From an uncultured Eggerthellaceae bacterium (GTDB lineage: Bacteria; Actinomycetota; Coriobacteriia; Coriobacteriales; Eggerthellaceae), in the NCBI GenBank assembly GCA_934648845.1, contig CAKUFS010000024.1, forward strand, positions 1 through 34,477: a DNA stretch of 34,477 nt. Direction: 5' to 3'. The stretch's first letter is position 1. The number at the start of each line of letters is the position of its first letter. A model generated the notes under the pieces. That model had not been told where the DNA came from. It searched no databases and saw nothing but the letters and a program-made list of their open reading frames with translations. This document shows, piece after piece, positions 17,096 to 25,607 of the stretch. Both the position numbers and the translations under genes were made by a program.

Positions 17096-17752
17096 TTAGG
17101 CCTCCTTCTGCTGCTCGGTCAGGTCGCGATACGGCAGGGCGTCCCATCCTTCGGGAACACTCTCGGCCGCCTGATAATGGCATTGCGTGCACACAAACAC
17201 CGACGTACCATGCATCTTGTGGCAATCTCCGCAATCGGTCACGCCGTGCTCAGTGAAGTCATGGGGGTTCCACTCCATCCAGGAAGTCTTTTTCTCCAGC
17301 TCATCCAGGGAGAACAAGTGGCAGCTAGATGTCATGCAGGAGTCAGGCGTTGCGAACTCGCCACTGCGAGAAATAAGCTTGCCCGTTTCCTGATCATAGG
17401 CATAGTCACCAGAAACCCAGTGCATGCCTTCACTAATTTGGTTGCCCAGCTCGGCAGGATGACAATCCAAACACGTTTTGCCCGCTTGAGCATGGGTTGC
17501 CACCAGCGTGGCATCATCGGACGACGGATCGGCGAAGTACGTGTCGGCATACTTATCCATGGGTGTGTGGCAGATAGCGCCGCAGAAGCCCGGTGTTTCA
17601 TGCCATGTCCAGAAACCAAATCCCGCCACAATAACGATAGCGGCAATAACGATAGCCGTCATCTTCTTGCGCGAGATCTTCAACGCAGGCGCGCTTTTCG
17701 CGGCCTTTGCCCGCTCTTCAACGGAAGGCGCTTCGGTGCTGCTTTCCTCCAT
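17096..17752 (-). CDS. Membrane-anchored multiheme c-type cytochrome (electron donor to the flavoprotein)
   Basis: 218 residues. One membrane helix (about 31-50) is followed by an exported domain with five candidate heme sites: C57-C61H (CX3CH), C94-C97H, C139-C144H (CX4CH), C174-C177H and C188-C191H (CX2CH). It belongs to the NapC/NirT/cytochrome c3-like group that takes electrons from menaquinol and passes them to a periplasmic-side reductase. Two of the five motifs have long spacings, which are known in cytochromes c3 but uncommon in NapC proteins. The ATG at 17752 has AAAGGGG 5 nt upstream. It is translationally close to the flavoprotein (3 nt gap). No heme lyase is in the window. Confidence 0.88.
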   Translation of the reverse strand: MEESSTEAPSVEERAKAAKSAPALKISRKKMTAIVIAAIVIVAGFGFWTWHETPGFCGAICHTPMDKYADTYFADPSSDDATLVATHAQAGKTCLDCHPAELGNQISEGMHWVSGDYAYDQETGKLISRSGEFATPDSCMTSSCHLFSLDELEKKTSWMEWNPHDFTEHGVTDCGDCHKMHGTSVFVCTQCHYQAAESVPEGWDALPYRDLTEQQKEA

Positions 17753-18137
17753 TGAGACCCCTTTCTCTCGCTTTTCTAACTAATGCTTCCTTTTACTTTT
17801 GCACACGGCGAGCTGCTGCGCGGCGCCGTGGACGGACGCCCGGTGCTGGAGCGATGTTCGCGCGCGCGTTTACGTGAGTCAAATGGTACGAGAACAAACT
17901 GGGTAGAAGACAGGTCCAAAAGGGGTAAAGCTCATCGATGCATACAGAAAAGGCGTACACCCTTTTCGGGTGTACGCCTAAGGATACTCGGTGTTATCGC
18001 AGGTAGAATGCGGGTATCCATCACCGTGAGTCTCCTAAGCTGCCACAAGACGTAGCAGGCAGCACAAATCGCCAGGAATGCCGCAAGTCTTCGAAAACCG
18101 CTCGCGCTATCGCTGTGTGCGCGCTCGCCAGTGCGTG
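17753..18137. other. Intergenic region between yacP and the cytochrome gene
   Basis: No gene was found. On the minus strand it holds hairpins at about 18037-18063 (GCTGCC/GGCAGC) and 17980-18020 (GGATAC/GTATCC), then the terminator below, then about 190 bp of cytochrome leader with a CACGGCG/CGCCGTG hairpin. The block 17944-18137 could be a long 3' UTR or a small RNA. I see no known RNA family. Confidence 0.4.
17944..17979 (-). terminator. Intrinsic terminator downstream of yacP
   Basis: Perfect 12-bp stem AGGCGTACACCC (17951-17962) with 17968-17979 and a 5-base loop. On the minus strand it is followed by TTTTC. It lies about 160 bp after the yacP stop. Confidence 0.8.
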
Positions 18138-18683
18138 TTAATTGCTACCTCCATCGCGCAGTGCGCGCAGCTTGGCTACAACATCAGCGCCCAGGCGGCT
18201 CTCAATCGTGTTCTTCTCCGCCGTGACCGGCTGCTCGTCCAAGTACGCATCTTCGTAGTGCATTTCCATTTCGCGCGAGAACCCGTTTGCGCTCATGCGG
18301 TCAATGCCACCGCCAAACGTTGCGTCCTGAATGGAGGCATCGCTGGTGACCACAATGCATTCCAAGCCGCGCTCGCGGTACTCGTATGCCAGTTTTTCAA
18401 TCACGTGATCTGCGGAAACGCCCCGAGGGGAAAACATGATGCGCACGCCACCGATGCGCTGCGGCGCACCTGTTGACATTTCGTTTTGTGCGCCATCGAA
18501 AACGATAGTGGCATCGGTGTAGCCGGCGTTTGCGTAGCTGCCCACATCCTTGATGAGCGTTTCGCGCGCGCGATTGAATGCATCATGCGTGTAATCGGGG
18601 CCCGTTATATCGCGATAACGGGAACCCGACCGCAGTACGTTGTAGCCATCGACCAGGAGATATTTTTTACGTTGAATTGCCAT
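18138..18683 (-). CDS. YacP-like NYN domain endoribonuclease
   Basis: 181 residues, near the family's usual 170. The NYN/PIN-like fold is marked by YLLVDGYNVL at the N-terminus, TIVFDGAQNE, and a C-terminal IVVTSDASIQD with acidic residues that would bind metal. Bacillus YacP (Rae1) is a ribosome-associated mRNA endonuclease; the same job here is inferred from family. The gene is near rlmB, as in Firmicutes where yacP follows the trmH-type methyltransferase, but here an 81-residue gene and a hairpin array intervene. The ATG at 18683 has AGGG 4 nt upstream and TACAAT (a possible -10) only about 11 nt upstream, so the leader may be very short. Confidence 0.9.
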   Translation of the reverse strand: MAIQRKKYLLVDGYNVLRSGSRYRDITGPDYTHDAFNRARETLIKDVGSYANAGYTDATIVFDGAQNEMSTGAPQRIGGVRIMFSPRGVSADHVIEKLAYEYRERGLECIVVTSDASIQDATFGGGIDRMSANGFSREMEMHYEDAYLDEQPVTAEKNTIESRLGADVVAKLRALRDGGSN

Positions 18684-18783
18684 AGCGCCCTATTGTACGC
18701 CTTTGCACGCGAAAAGGAACGCTAGCGCCCCTATGCAGACAGAAAACAAGCATTCGCGGCCTGGGAAAGATGCTTTCGATACG

Positions 18784-19067
18784 AAAAATAGGAGGAAATT
18801 TGAATTAACTTCATTTTCCTCCTATTTTTTATGAAACAGTTCAACGGCAAATAGGAGAAAATTTGATTTTTTATCATTTCCTCCTATTTCTAAGGAGCAT
18901 TTTCAAACAAATAAGCCGTTTTTCATACGATGCCCGCGCGAAATCAATCAAATACATCCAAAAATGTAGGAGGAAATGTAATTTTTTTCAGTTTCCTCCT
19001 ATTTCTCTTCTACTGCGATATAGAAAAATAGGAGGAATTTCAATTTTTTTGAAATTCCTCCTATTTT
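18784..19067. repeat. Array of four AT-rich hairpins with a TAGGAGGAA / TTCCTCCTA stem
   Basis: Hairpins at 18784-18829 (15 perfect pairs plus TGAA/TTCA), 18849-18889 (one A-C mismatch), 18967-19001, and 19025-19067 (19 perfect pairs, T5 loop). All share AAATAGGAGG-type left arms and CCTCCTATTT right arms, while upper stems and loops differ but stay complementary. The block is far richer in AT than the neighbouring genes. It fills most of the gap 18684-19120 between yacP and the 81-residue gene. No coding sense is seen. Confidence 0.9.
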
Positions 19068-19120
19068 CACCAAAATAAGTGCAAACACGAACATTTGCAC
19101 GCATGCCTGCGCACAGCTAC

Positions 19121-19366
19121 CTACACGAAAAACGTCGGGTTATCTCCAAACTTCATGTGCGAGCTTCCATCGGAACCAAAGACCATATCGCCCGTCTTGA
19201 AATACAGGTTTCCTTTAGTGTCGGTAGCCATATTGTCGCCAATGCCGAAATACGTCTCGCCATTAGCGAACGTCATATTTCCCGACCTCATAGCAACGTG
19301 CATCTGTCCATCGGGACCCACGAACGTACCGAAACCATTCTCGTTATTCTTTCCAAACAATCCCAT
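19121..19366 (-). CDS. Small unknown protein of 81 residues
   Basis: Accepted as a gene because it has a good ribosome binding site (GGGGAG 7 nt before ATG at 19366), a natural stop, and sits in a gap of the right size between rlmB and the hairpin array. The protein starts MGLFGKNNENGFG and then repeats a loose pattern of about 15-20 residues, each ending in an aspartate- or asparagine-glycine turn (VGPDGQ, ANGET, DTKGN, GSDGSS) with alternating aromatic residues, which suggests a small beta-sheet fold. It has no cysteine, signal peptide or membrane helix. I do not recognise the family. Confidence 0.7.
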   Translation of the reverse strand: MGLFGKNNENGFGTFVGPDGQMHVAMRSGNMTFANGETYFGIGDNMATDTKGNLYFKTGDMVFGSDGSSHMKFGDNPTFFV

Positions 19367-19476
19367 AGTCGCACTCCCCTTTCATGCATTATCGCTACAG
19401 TGGCAAGAAACCCCCCACATCAGCACGGCGGCAACGAACCGCTCGAAGCATTGCTGCGGCAACATCGTTGGAATCA

Positions 19477-20223
19477 CTATCGATTCTGACGCAGCCACTC
19501 ATACGCGCAGGCGGTAAACGCCTGAGCAACATTCAGGGAACCAACCTTGCCTTCCATGGGTAGCGCAACGGCAAAGTCGCAGTTATCGAGCACCAGACGC
19601 GAAACGCCTTCGTTTTCGTTGCCCATGACCAGCGCAATCTTGCCCTTCAAGTTGGAGTCCCAAATGGTGCCATCGGTCTGCTCGCTTGCTGCAGCAATCC
19701 AAAAACCTTCTTTTTTCAGGCGCTCGATGGAGTCGTTCAGATTGGCAACGCGCGCAACAGGCACATGCGAAACGGCGCCCGCCGAGCTCTTGTACGTGGC
19801 AGCAGTCACGGATGCCCCGCGTTTCGACGGAATGATCACGCCGCTTGCGCCCACGGCATCGGCGCTGCGAATAATCGCGCCCAGGTTACCCGCATCAGTA
19901 ATATGATCCAGGATAACCACTAACGCGCGACCATCATGCTCTTCGGCGTATGCCTGCGCCGCGTTCACAATGTCGCGCGTGCCAACGTACTCAAACGGCT
20001 TTGTTGCACCCATAACGCCCTGATGAGAGCCACGTTCCGACATGTCGTCCAGCTTTTTCTTAGGCACTTTGCGTACCTCGATATCGCGCTGGCGGCACTT
20101 GCGCTCAATGTCGCTGATAAGCGAGTCGCGCTTCACGTTGTCCGCCATAAGAACGTAGCGCATGGGCACATCGGTACGAAGCGCCTCAACCAGCGCACGG
20201 CGTCCTTCAATAAAATCAGTCAT
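19477..20223 (-). CDS. rlmB: 23S rRNA (guanosine-2'-O-) methyltransferase RlmB / TrmH-family
   Basis: 248 residues. It has the N-terminal substrate-binding domain (FIEGRRALVEALR) and the SPOUT knot domain with the three TrmH motifs: LDHITDAGNLGAIIRSADAV, ALVMGNENEGVSRLVLD (motif 2 with the NEGxG-like loop), and ALPMEGKVGSLNVAQAF. It methylates the ribose of a conserved guanosine in 23S rRNA; the exact target is family inference. The start was set at the ATG at 20223, which begins the conserved domain and has an AAGAGAAG tract upstream; a longer frame adds 31 unsupported residues. Confidence 0.94.
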   Translation of the reverse strand: MTDFIEGRRALVEALRTDVPMRYVLMADNVKRDSLISDIERKCRQRDIEVRKVPKKKLDDMSERGSHQGVMGATKPFEYVGTRDIVNAAQAYAEEHDGRALVVILDHITDAGNLGAIIRSADAVGASGVIIPSKRGASVTAATYKSSAGAVSHVPVARVANLNDSIERLKKEGFWIAAASEQTDGTIWDSNLKGKIALVMGNENEGVSRLVLDNCDFAVALPMEGKVGSLNVAQAFTACAYEWLRQNR

Positions 20224-20411
20224 AGTGCTTCTTCTCTTTCGTTGTTGGTCATCAACGCGACTCGCTTGCGCAGCTCTCTGCCATAAACAACAAAATCCCA
20301 GTTCAGCGTTATGCATTCAAGCAGGAAGTAGCGGCGCATCGAACTATCGCGAAAAGGTTGCAAACAATACATTCCAGCGGCATTGTACCTTATACGGCCG
20401 CGCGAGCAGGG

Positions 20412-21893
20412 CTAAAGCGCCAAATTGGGGCGCGCCCCCACACGAGGCTCATGAAATCGCGCCGCCTGACGGTCAAGCAGCAACGCAACAGCAGACCCAA
20501 AGCCCGCCCGTTTCGCCGCATCGAGCGCTTGAGTGTAATCGTCGCGCGCGAAAAACTGCGCCGTCTGGTCAATCGAAAGCAATGCATCCAGCTCATCCAA
20601 CGCATTCGCCTGAGCAAGAACCGTCAAAACATGGGGAAGCCGCGCCGCAACAGCAAGCTGCCCGCGCTCTTTGCACTGCCCCACCGCGAAGCAAGCCACG
20701 CAAGGAAGCGTCTGCAACACGTCCCAACAATCGAAAACCGCCGACGGATCGGCAATAAGCGCGCAACGAGCAACGTCATCGCGCACGCCCATCTTCAGAT
20801 ACGCCGCGCCAAAGCCTTTGCCCGGCGAACCCTTGTCCAACAGCAGCTGGGTGAAATCGGCATTCCCCTTTTCCACCGCCGTTTTGAGCAAGCGACGAAA
20901 GCGATCAGAGTCGAAAGGAAGGGCGTCCGCCAGGCGCGCTGCCGTATTAACGGCACTCAGACGTATGGCCGCGTTGCACAGGTGGAAGATGTCTGCATCG
21001 GATAGTTCTCCCTGTTCAAGAAGACAAAGCACGGCGGTGATGCTGGGTGCCCCGCCCGAAAGAGCCACTTGCGCAGTTTCCGCGCGCAAGTGTTCGCGCT
21101 GCAACAAGTGCGCCGCTTGATCCGCCAAGCCGTAACGCAACGCTGCCCCCGCATGGGAAAGCAGCGGCATATCGGGAAGAAATGCCTGGTCGCAGGGTGA
21201 GTTTGGAGCGGCTCCGGAACTCCCTGCGTCTCTGGCGGCAGCAACGCCGCTGGCGTCATGTCCGGTACCCAAAGCCGCGGCAGCCCCAACACCGTCGCCA
21301 GCAGCGCCACCCGCAATCGCAGCGCCCGAAACCACCAGGGCGGGGCGCACCCCAATGCAATCAAGCGATGCGTGGAACCCGTTGTAATCAATGGCGCCGT
21401 TTTCCGCCACCGCAGCGCACGAAAACTGGTGACCGCCCGGAGCACGCAACCACCACCAGCACGTAAACGGCGCACGTTTCGCATACGCCGTGGGGTGCAC
21501 TTGTCGCATGGCATCAACCGAAAAGAAACGTTTCACCTGTTCGAAACCAAGGCAGAACACGTAATCCTCCGTATCGCCGCCGCCTTCTGTACGAAAAATG
21601 GCATTGTCTTCCGCCACGCATTTTTCGGGAATCACCAATGCCTGCTCGTCAGAAGAAAACGCGCGCGCGAAGAACACCGCATTCAGCCAGTAGCGCAAAT
21701 CACAGTTTTGCCACGTAATATCGCCCTTGGAATCGTGGTAGCTGCGGCATTCTATAATGTCGTGGCACAAAAGCAGCGTATCCCCGTTCGCACGCACCTC
21801 AAGCACGCGCCACGAAAGCGATACAAACGGACCCTCGAGCTGCGCAGGCCACGAGCCAAATGATACGATATCTCCCACACTCACTTGCTTCAT
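20412..21893 (-). CDS. DUF6273 domain protein with C-terminal ankyrin-like repeats
   Basis: 493 residues. Residues 1-190 show the DUF6273 pattern: VGDIVSFGSW, ITWQNCDLRYWLNAVFF, a conserved CWWWLRAPGG and GVRPALVVSG. A Gly/Ala-rich linker (about 192-228) joins this to a helical C-terminal half with weak ankyrin-type units such as LLKTAVEKGNADFTQLLLDK and ALDAAKRAGFGSAVALLLDR. There is no signal peptide, so it is probably cytoplasmic. DUF6273 has no known biochemical role. It is the last gene of an apparent operon, starting 27 bp after the MoxR ATPase stop, so it may be an adaptor or client of that module (inference). Confidence 0.8.
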   Translation of the reverse strand: MKQVSVGDIVSFGSWPAQLEGPFVSLSWRVLEVRANGDTLLLCHDIIECRSYHDSKGDITWQNCDLRYWLNAVFFARAFSSDEQALVIPEKCVAEDNAIFRTEGGGDTEDYVFCLGFEQVKRFFSVDAMRQVHPTAYAKRAPFTCWWWLRAPGGHQFSCAAVAENGAIDYNGFHASLDCIGVRPALVVSGAAIAGGAAGDGVGAAAALGTGHDASGVAAARDAGSSGAAPNSPCDQAFLPDMPLLSHAGAALRYGLADQAAHLLQREHLRAETAQVALSGGAPSITAVLCLLEQGELSDADIFHLCNAAIRLSAVNTAARLADALPFDSDRFRRLLKTAVEKGNADFTQLLLDKGSPGKGFGAAYLKMGVRDDVARCALIADPSAVFDCWDVLQTLPCVACFAVGQCKERGQLAVAARLPHVLTVLAQANALDELDALLSIDQTAQFFARDDYTQALDAAKRAGFGSAVALLLDRQAARFHEPRVGARPNLAL

Positions 21894-21920
21894 CAGGCAA
21901 AACCTTTTGCAACCTGCGTT

Positions 21921-23483
21921 CTAGTCCACCGTGTAGAACGGTCCCTGCGGCATTGTCAGCTCTTCTTCGGCGCGCAAAGCCTCCACCGCTTGCATCAAGT
22001 CAAGCCCACGCTCGGCAAACAGCAAGCTTTTGTTGTGCTTGATGAACTGGTCGGAGCCATATTCGCTGACAAACTTTATCAGCAGCGCGTCGGAAGAAAG
22101 CTTCGTTACCAGGATAAGCGCCTCTTGGGAGTCTGCGCCAAACGCCTGGTCAACGAACGAAAACGCGTTATCAAGCGCCGCACGCGCAGCATCGGCCGCA
22201 TCACCTTGGGCAGCAACTTCTTCGTTGAACGCGGACTTCGCCGCTTGAAAGCCATCCGCCATGCCTAACGAAACGCCACGCGACACGCTTGCCATCACGC
22301 CACGCAACACGCGTAAACGCTCGGCCTTCACAGCAGCAGCGCTAGCCACCTGCCCTTTCTCACGCGTGCCCACCGTAGACGCTGCCGAAATCTTCAGGAT
22401 GGCATTGCCCAAACACTGAGCGCCCTGGTCAAACGGCAGTTGTTCCAGCTGCTCCTTGCAAGCAAGCAGATCGGAGCGTACGAGCGTAAGCGCTTCTTCG
22501 CGCTCGATAGCGTCATGCACGCGCAGCAAAATCGCATCCTGCAGCATGCCCATAAGCGCAATGCGCTCGTCGAATCGCGCCTGGCCCGCACGCGCCGCAA
22601 CGCTTTCTGCACTTTCGCCGTGCACGATATCGCCCACGCAATAATCGGTCTCGTATTTGCAGAACATCTCGTAATACGAGGTGAACTCGCGTGCCGTTTG
22701 ATCGTCCTGCAGATACTGATGCACCAGATCTTCATCAACTTCGATCTCTTCGGCCTCATACGCCTGCAGCATGCGCGACAAATCTTCCCATCCGCGTGGC
22801 GTGACCAGCCGCGTTCCCTGCACGCTTGCCTGAACTTTGTAAAAACTCGCCGACTTGTTGTCCAAAAACGTGGTAACTGCCGGATGAACGCCGTGCGTTG
22901 CCGCATATTCTTGCCACACGCTCAAATCAGGCTCCACGTCAATGCGCTTCAAGCGATCCATCAACGCGGGATCGAACTCATGCGCCGCACGATTATACTC
23001 GGGCGGATTCCCCGCCGTCACAATAATCCAACCTTCGGGCAGCGCATGCATGCCAAACGTTTTGTACTGAAGGAACTGAAGCAGCGCGGGCATAAGCGTT
23101 TCTGAGACGCAATTAATCTCATCAAGGAAGAGAATCCCCTGCTCAACACCACTTTCTTCCTGTGCATGATACACAGCGCCAATAATCTCGCTCATGGTAT
23201 ATTCGCTCACGCGATACCGCGTTCCGCCAAAATCGCGCTCTTCGATAAACGGAAGACCCAGCGCACTTTGACGCGTGTGATGCGTAATGGAATAGCTCAC
23301 GAAATTGATGTCGAACTCCTGCGCAACCTGCGCGACAATCGCCGTCTTTCCCACACCCGGAGGCCCCAGCACAATCAAAGGACGCTGCATGTGAAAAGGA
23401 ATGCGATACGCACCGCGCGCATCGCGCGAAAGATACGCTCGAACTGCGCCTTTAATCTGTTTTGTTGCTTGCGCGATATTCAT
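21921..23483 (-). CDS. MoxR-family AAA+ ATPase
   Basis: 520 residues. The AAA+ core lies in the first half: Walker A GPPGVGKTAI near residue 39, Walker B GILFLDEIN near 120, and a sensor-1-type VTAGNPPEYN near 160, followed by DPALMDRLKRIDVEP. The second half is helical and less conserved. MoxR ATPases work with VWA-domain proteins as chaperone-like machines that activate or remodel target complexes; the gene directly upstream (18 bp gap) is such a VWA protein. The ATG at 23483 has AAGGAG 7 nt upstream. The target of the module is unknown. Confidence 0.9.
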   Translation of the reverse strand: MNIAQATKQIKGAVRAYLSRDARGAYRIPFHMQRPLIVLGPPGVGKTAIVAQVAQEFDINFVSYSITHHTRQSALGLPFIEERDFGGTRYRVSEYTMSEIIGAVYHAQEESGVEQGILFLDEINCVSETLMPALLQFLQYKTFGMHALPEGWIIVTAGNPPEYNRAAHEFDPALMDRLKRIDVEPDLSVWQEYAATHGVHPAVTTFLDNKSASFYKVQASVQGTRLVTPRGWEDLSRMLQAYEAEEIEVDEDLVHQYLQDDQTAREFTSYYEMFCKYETDYCVGDIVHGESAESVAARAGQARFDERIALMGMLQDAILLRVHDAIEREEALTLVRSDLLACKEQLEQLPFDQGAQCLGNAILKISAASTVGTREKGQVASAAAVKAERLRVLRGVMASVSRGVSLGMADGFQAAKSAFNEEVAAQGDAADAARAALDNAFSFVDQAFGADSQEALILVTKLSSDALLIKFVSEYGSDQFIKHNKSLLFAERGLDLMQAVEALRAEEELTMPQGPFYTVD

Positions 23484-23501
23484 TCGCAGACTCCTTTTTG
23501 C

Positions 23502-25442
23502 TTATCCACGCGCCGCACGGTCAAGCGCCTCCTGGTCCATAACCACTTGCATCGCCCAGGGCGGCACGTTTTCCGCGCGGTAATTCTCGTCGTAAAACAC
23601 GAACGCACATCGATACGCCGGCATGCGCTCGGGGTAGACTCCCCAGCCATCCGTGAAGTACAGCAAACCGCCTAAGTCATCAAGTTCTCCCTGTTCAATC
23701 AAGGAATCAACGTAATCGAATGCGGGACGGAAATCGGTACCGCCGCCGCCACGCAACCGAAAAGCGCGGCGCCACTTCTTCATATCAGCCACGTTGGTAA
23801 TCTTATCATCCGATTGCACCGTGGCGTCGCACTGAATAATGCGTATCTGAACTTTCCGATGGAAGGATTCCGTGCTGCTCAAAATATCGAACGTGGTGTC
23901 CACGAAACGACGCACGATGTCGCCTTGCACGCTTCCCGACGTGTCAATGACAATGACGAATTGCCGAATGCGCGCTTCCTCGCGATACTCCAATGGCTCA
24001 ACCAGCGGCAAGTTTTCGTATAACCGCAGGCCATACGTGTAGAAAACATAGTCGAATTCTTCATCGGACGCGTGCATGACCTCGCCCAACGATGCGAAGC
24101 GACGCAAAAACGCCCGATAATCAACGGGGCGCGCGGCCACCTGATTCAAATCCGCGGCAAGATCCGCAAACGCCGACGCCTTATCGCGCGCATACGTTTG
24201 TAAGTTGACCGAGAGGTTCGTTGCAACATGCGCCCACTCGTCGCGCAGCTCGTTGCTTCGCCGCGCCGCCGCGGCCCAGCCCTGCCGCACGAAGTCACCG
24301 CGCGCAGCAGCATCGCGTAACCGGGCACCCGCGCGCTGGCTGACATACATCTCTTTGCTTGCGCCAGCGCCTTCTCCCTGAGCACGCGCAGAAACGCGAC
24401 CGTCCGATGGCGAAGCACCCGGCTTGTCCGCTTGATCGTTCGGCGCATTCACACCGGGGAGCGCCTTTTCAGGCGTGGGCGAAACGTTTTCGGGGACTGC
24501 GTTGGCGTCCTGAATCCCCTGGTCAGAGGTTTGTTTTTCTTGATTATCGCTCTGAACGGACTCATCATTTGACGCAGCAGAAGGCACGGGCGCAGCATCG
24601 GTTTCGGACTCCGAAGCAAACGACGAATCATCGTCCCCCGGATAATCGCTCAGCTGCTGCTCTTCATGCGCCGACGAATCCGCCGATGAATCGGGAGCTT
24701 CGTTTTCACCCAGCTCATCGGCACGTTCTTCCTGTTCATCCCGCTTGGGCGGCGTATCGGAATGCCTTTTGTCTCCTTGACCCGCTTGCGGCCCTTCGCC
24801 ATTTTTCTCTTTGCCGCAAGTTGCATCATCCGTGCGGTCCGACTGCGCTTCCCCCGAGGAAAACCCCTGGTCATCGATAGGTGGCGCATACCAACAACGG
24901 TGCTCGTCGGACGTGAACAAAAGTTCCCACGCGGGAACCATGTTCTGCCATTGCCCGCGAACCAAGCGATGATAGACCTTCTCCGCCGTAGCGCGGCCGC
25001 CCAACTGGTCTTCAATCCACAAAAGCGCGCGCTCGATAGAGGCCCCGCGTGGTTCTTCACGCGGACCAAGAACTTCGGCAGCCACACGCTCAGCAGCAAT
25101 ATCAGCCGCAAGATTCCATGCATCGACATCGATCGATGCACCCACAAACGGGTGAAGGAACACGCAATGCAGCGCGCTATGCAATAAATCATGTTTGGGA
25201 GATTTTCCGCCTGACATGCGAAAATGCGCAATAACAGCACCTGAGTCAAAGCCAAGCGTCTCACCATTCACGCTGAACTGGCGCAGCTCTTTCGACCGAG
25301 CAGACGCCCTGTCGAGCGATGTTGGCTCATTCGTCAAACGCCCCAGCACTTCGGCAAGAAAAGGGTTCTCAAGCAGTATTTCCGCTTTCGCCAAATTGAT
25401 GATCTGCAGAGCAAGCTCATCTCGTTTCGAATACTGCTTCAT
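23502..25442 (-). CDS. VWA-domain protein with DUF2201-type N-terminal region
   Basis: 646 residues. The N-terminal part (about 1-200) has the DUF2201 putative metallopeptidase pattern, with HDLLHSALHCVFLHPFVG. The middle (about 205-350) is a hydrophilic, Asp/Glu/Ser/Gln-rich linker of low complexity. The C-terminal third is a VWA fold with an intact MIDAS start DTSGS in FVIVIDTSGSVQGD and a GGGGTDFRPAFDYV loop. It is the partner expected for the MoxR ATPase encoded 18 bp downstream. Whether the histidines still bind metal and cleave peptides is unproven for this family. It is the first gene of the operon; its promoter is somewhere in 25443-25550 but not clear. Confidence 0.9.
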   Translation of the reverse strand: MKQYSKRDELALQIINLAKAEILLENPFLAEVLGRLTNEPTSLDRASARSKELRQFSVNGETLGFDSGAVIAHFRMSGGKSPKHDLLHSALHCVFLHPFVGASIDVDAWNLAADIAAERVAAEVLGPREEPRGASIERALLWIEDQLGGRATAEKVYHRLVRGQWQNMVPAWELLFTSDEHRCWYAPPIDDQGFSSGEAQSDRTDDATCGKEKNGEGPQAGQGDKRHSDTPPKRDEQEERADELGENEAPDSSADSSAHEEQQLSDYPGDDDSSFASESETDAAPVPSAASNDESVQSDNQEKQTSDQGIQDANAVPENVSPTPEKALPGVNAPNDQADKPGASPSDGRVSARAQGEGAGASKEMYVSQRAGARLRDAAARGDFVRQGWAAAARRSNELRDEWAHVATNLSVNLQTYARDKASAFADLAADLNQVAARPVDYRAFLRRFASLGEVMHASDEEFDYVFYTYGLRLYENLPLVEPLEYREEARIRQFVIVIDTSGSVQGDIVRRFVDTTFDILSSTESFHRKVQIRIIQCDATVQSDDKITNVADMKKWRRAFRLRGGGGTDFRPAFDYVDSLIEQGELDDLGGLLYFTDGWGVYPERMPAYRCAFVFYDENYRAENVPPWAMQVVMDQEALDRAARG

Positions 25443-25551
25443 CGTGGATCCCTTTTCCGAACTACCGCACTTTGAGCGCGTTTGGGCGCACCTTATTGCA
25501 CCTGCGTCCCAGGTAGACGGGCCGCAGGATAAAAAATATCCCTTCTACAAC

Positions 25552-25585
25552 AAAGGGAGGGGGCGCCTGAGCACCTCCTCCCTTT
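25552..25585 (-). terminator. Intrinsic terminator of the cold-shock gene
   Basis: AAAGGGAGG (25552-25560) pairs with CCTCCCTTT (25577-25585) around a GC-rich loop. The U run is weak close by, with TATTTTTT further on. It lies 22 bp after the stop codon. Confidence 0.7.
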
Positions 25586-25607
25586 TCAGCACTTATGGAA
25601 ACCCGAG

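Noticed and set aside
18784..19067. CRISPR array
   Set aside because: The repeated units are self-complementary hairpins at uneven spacing (58 to 118 bp) with related, not unique, intervening sequence.
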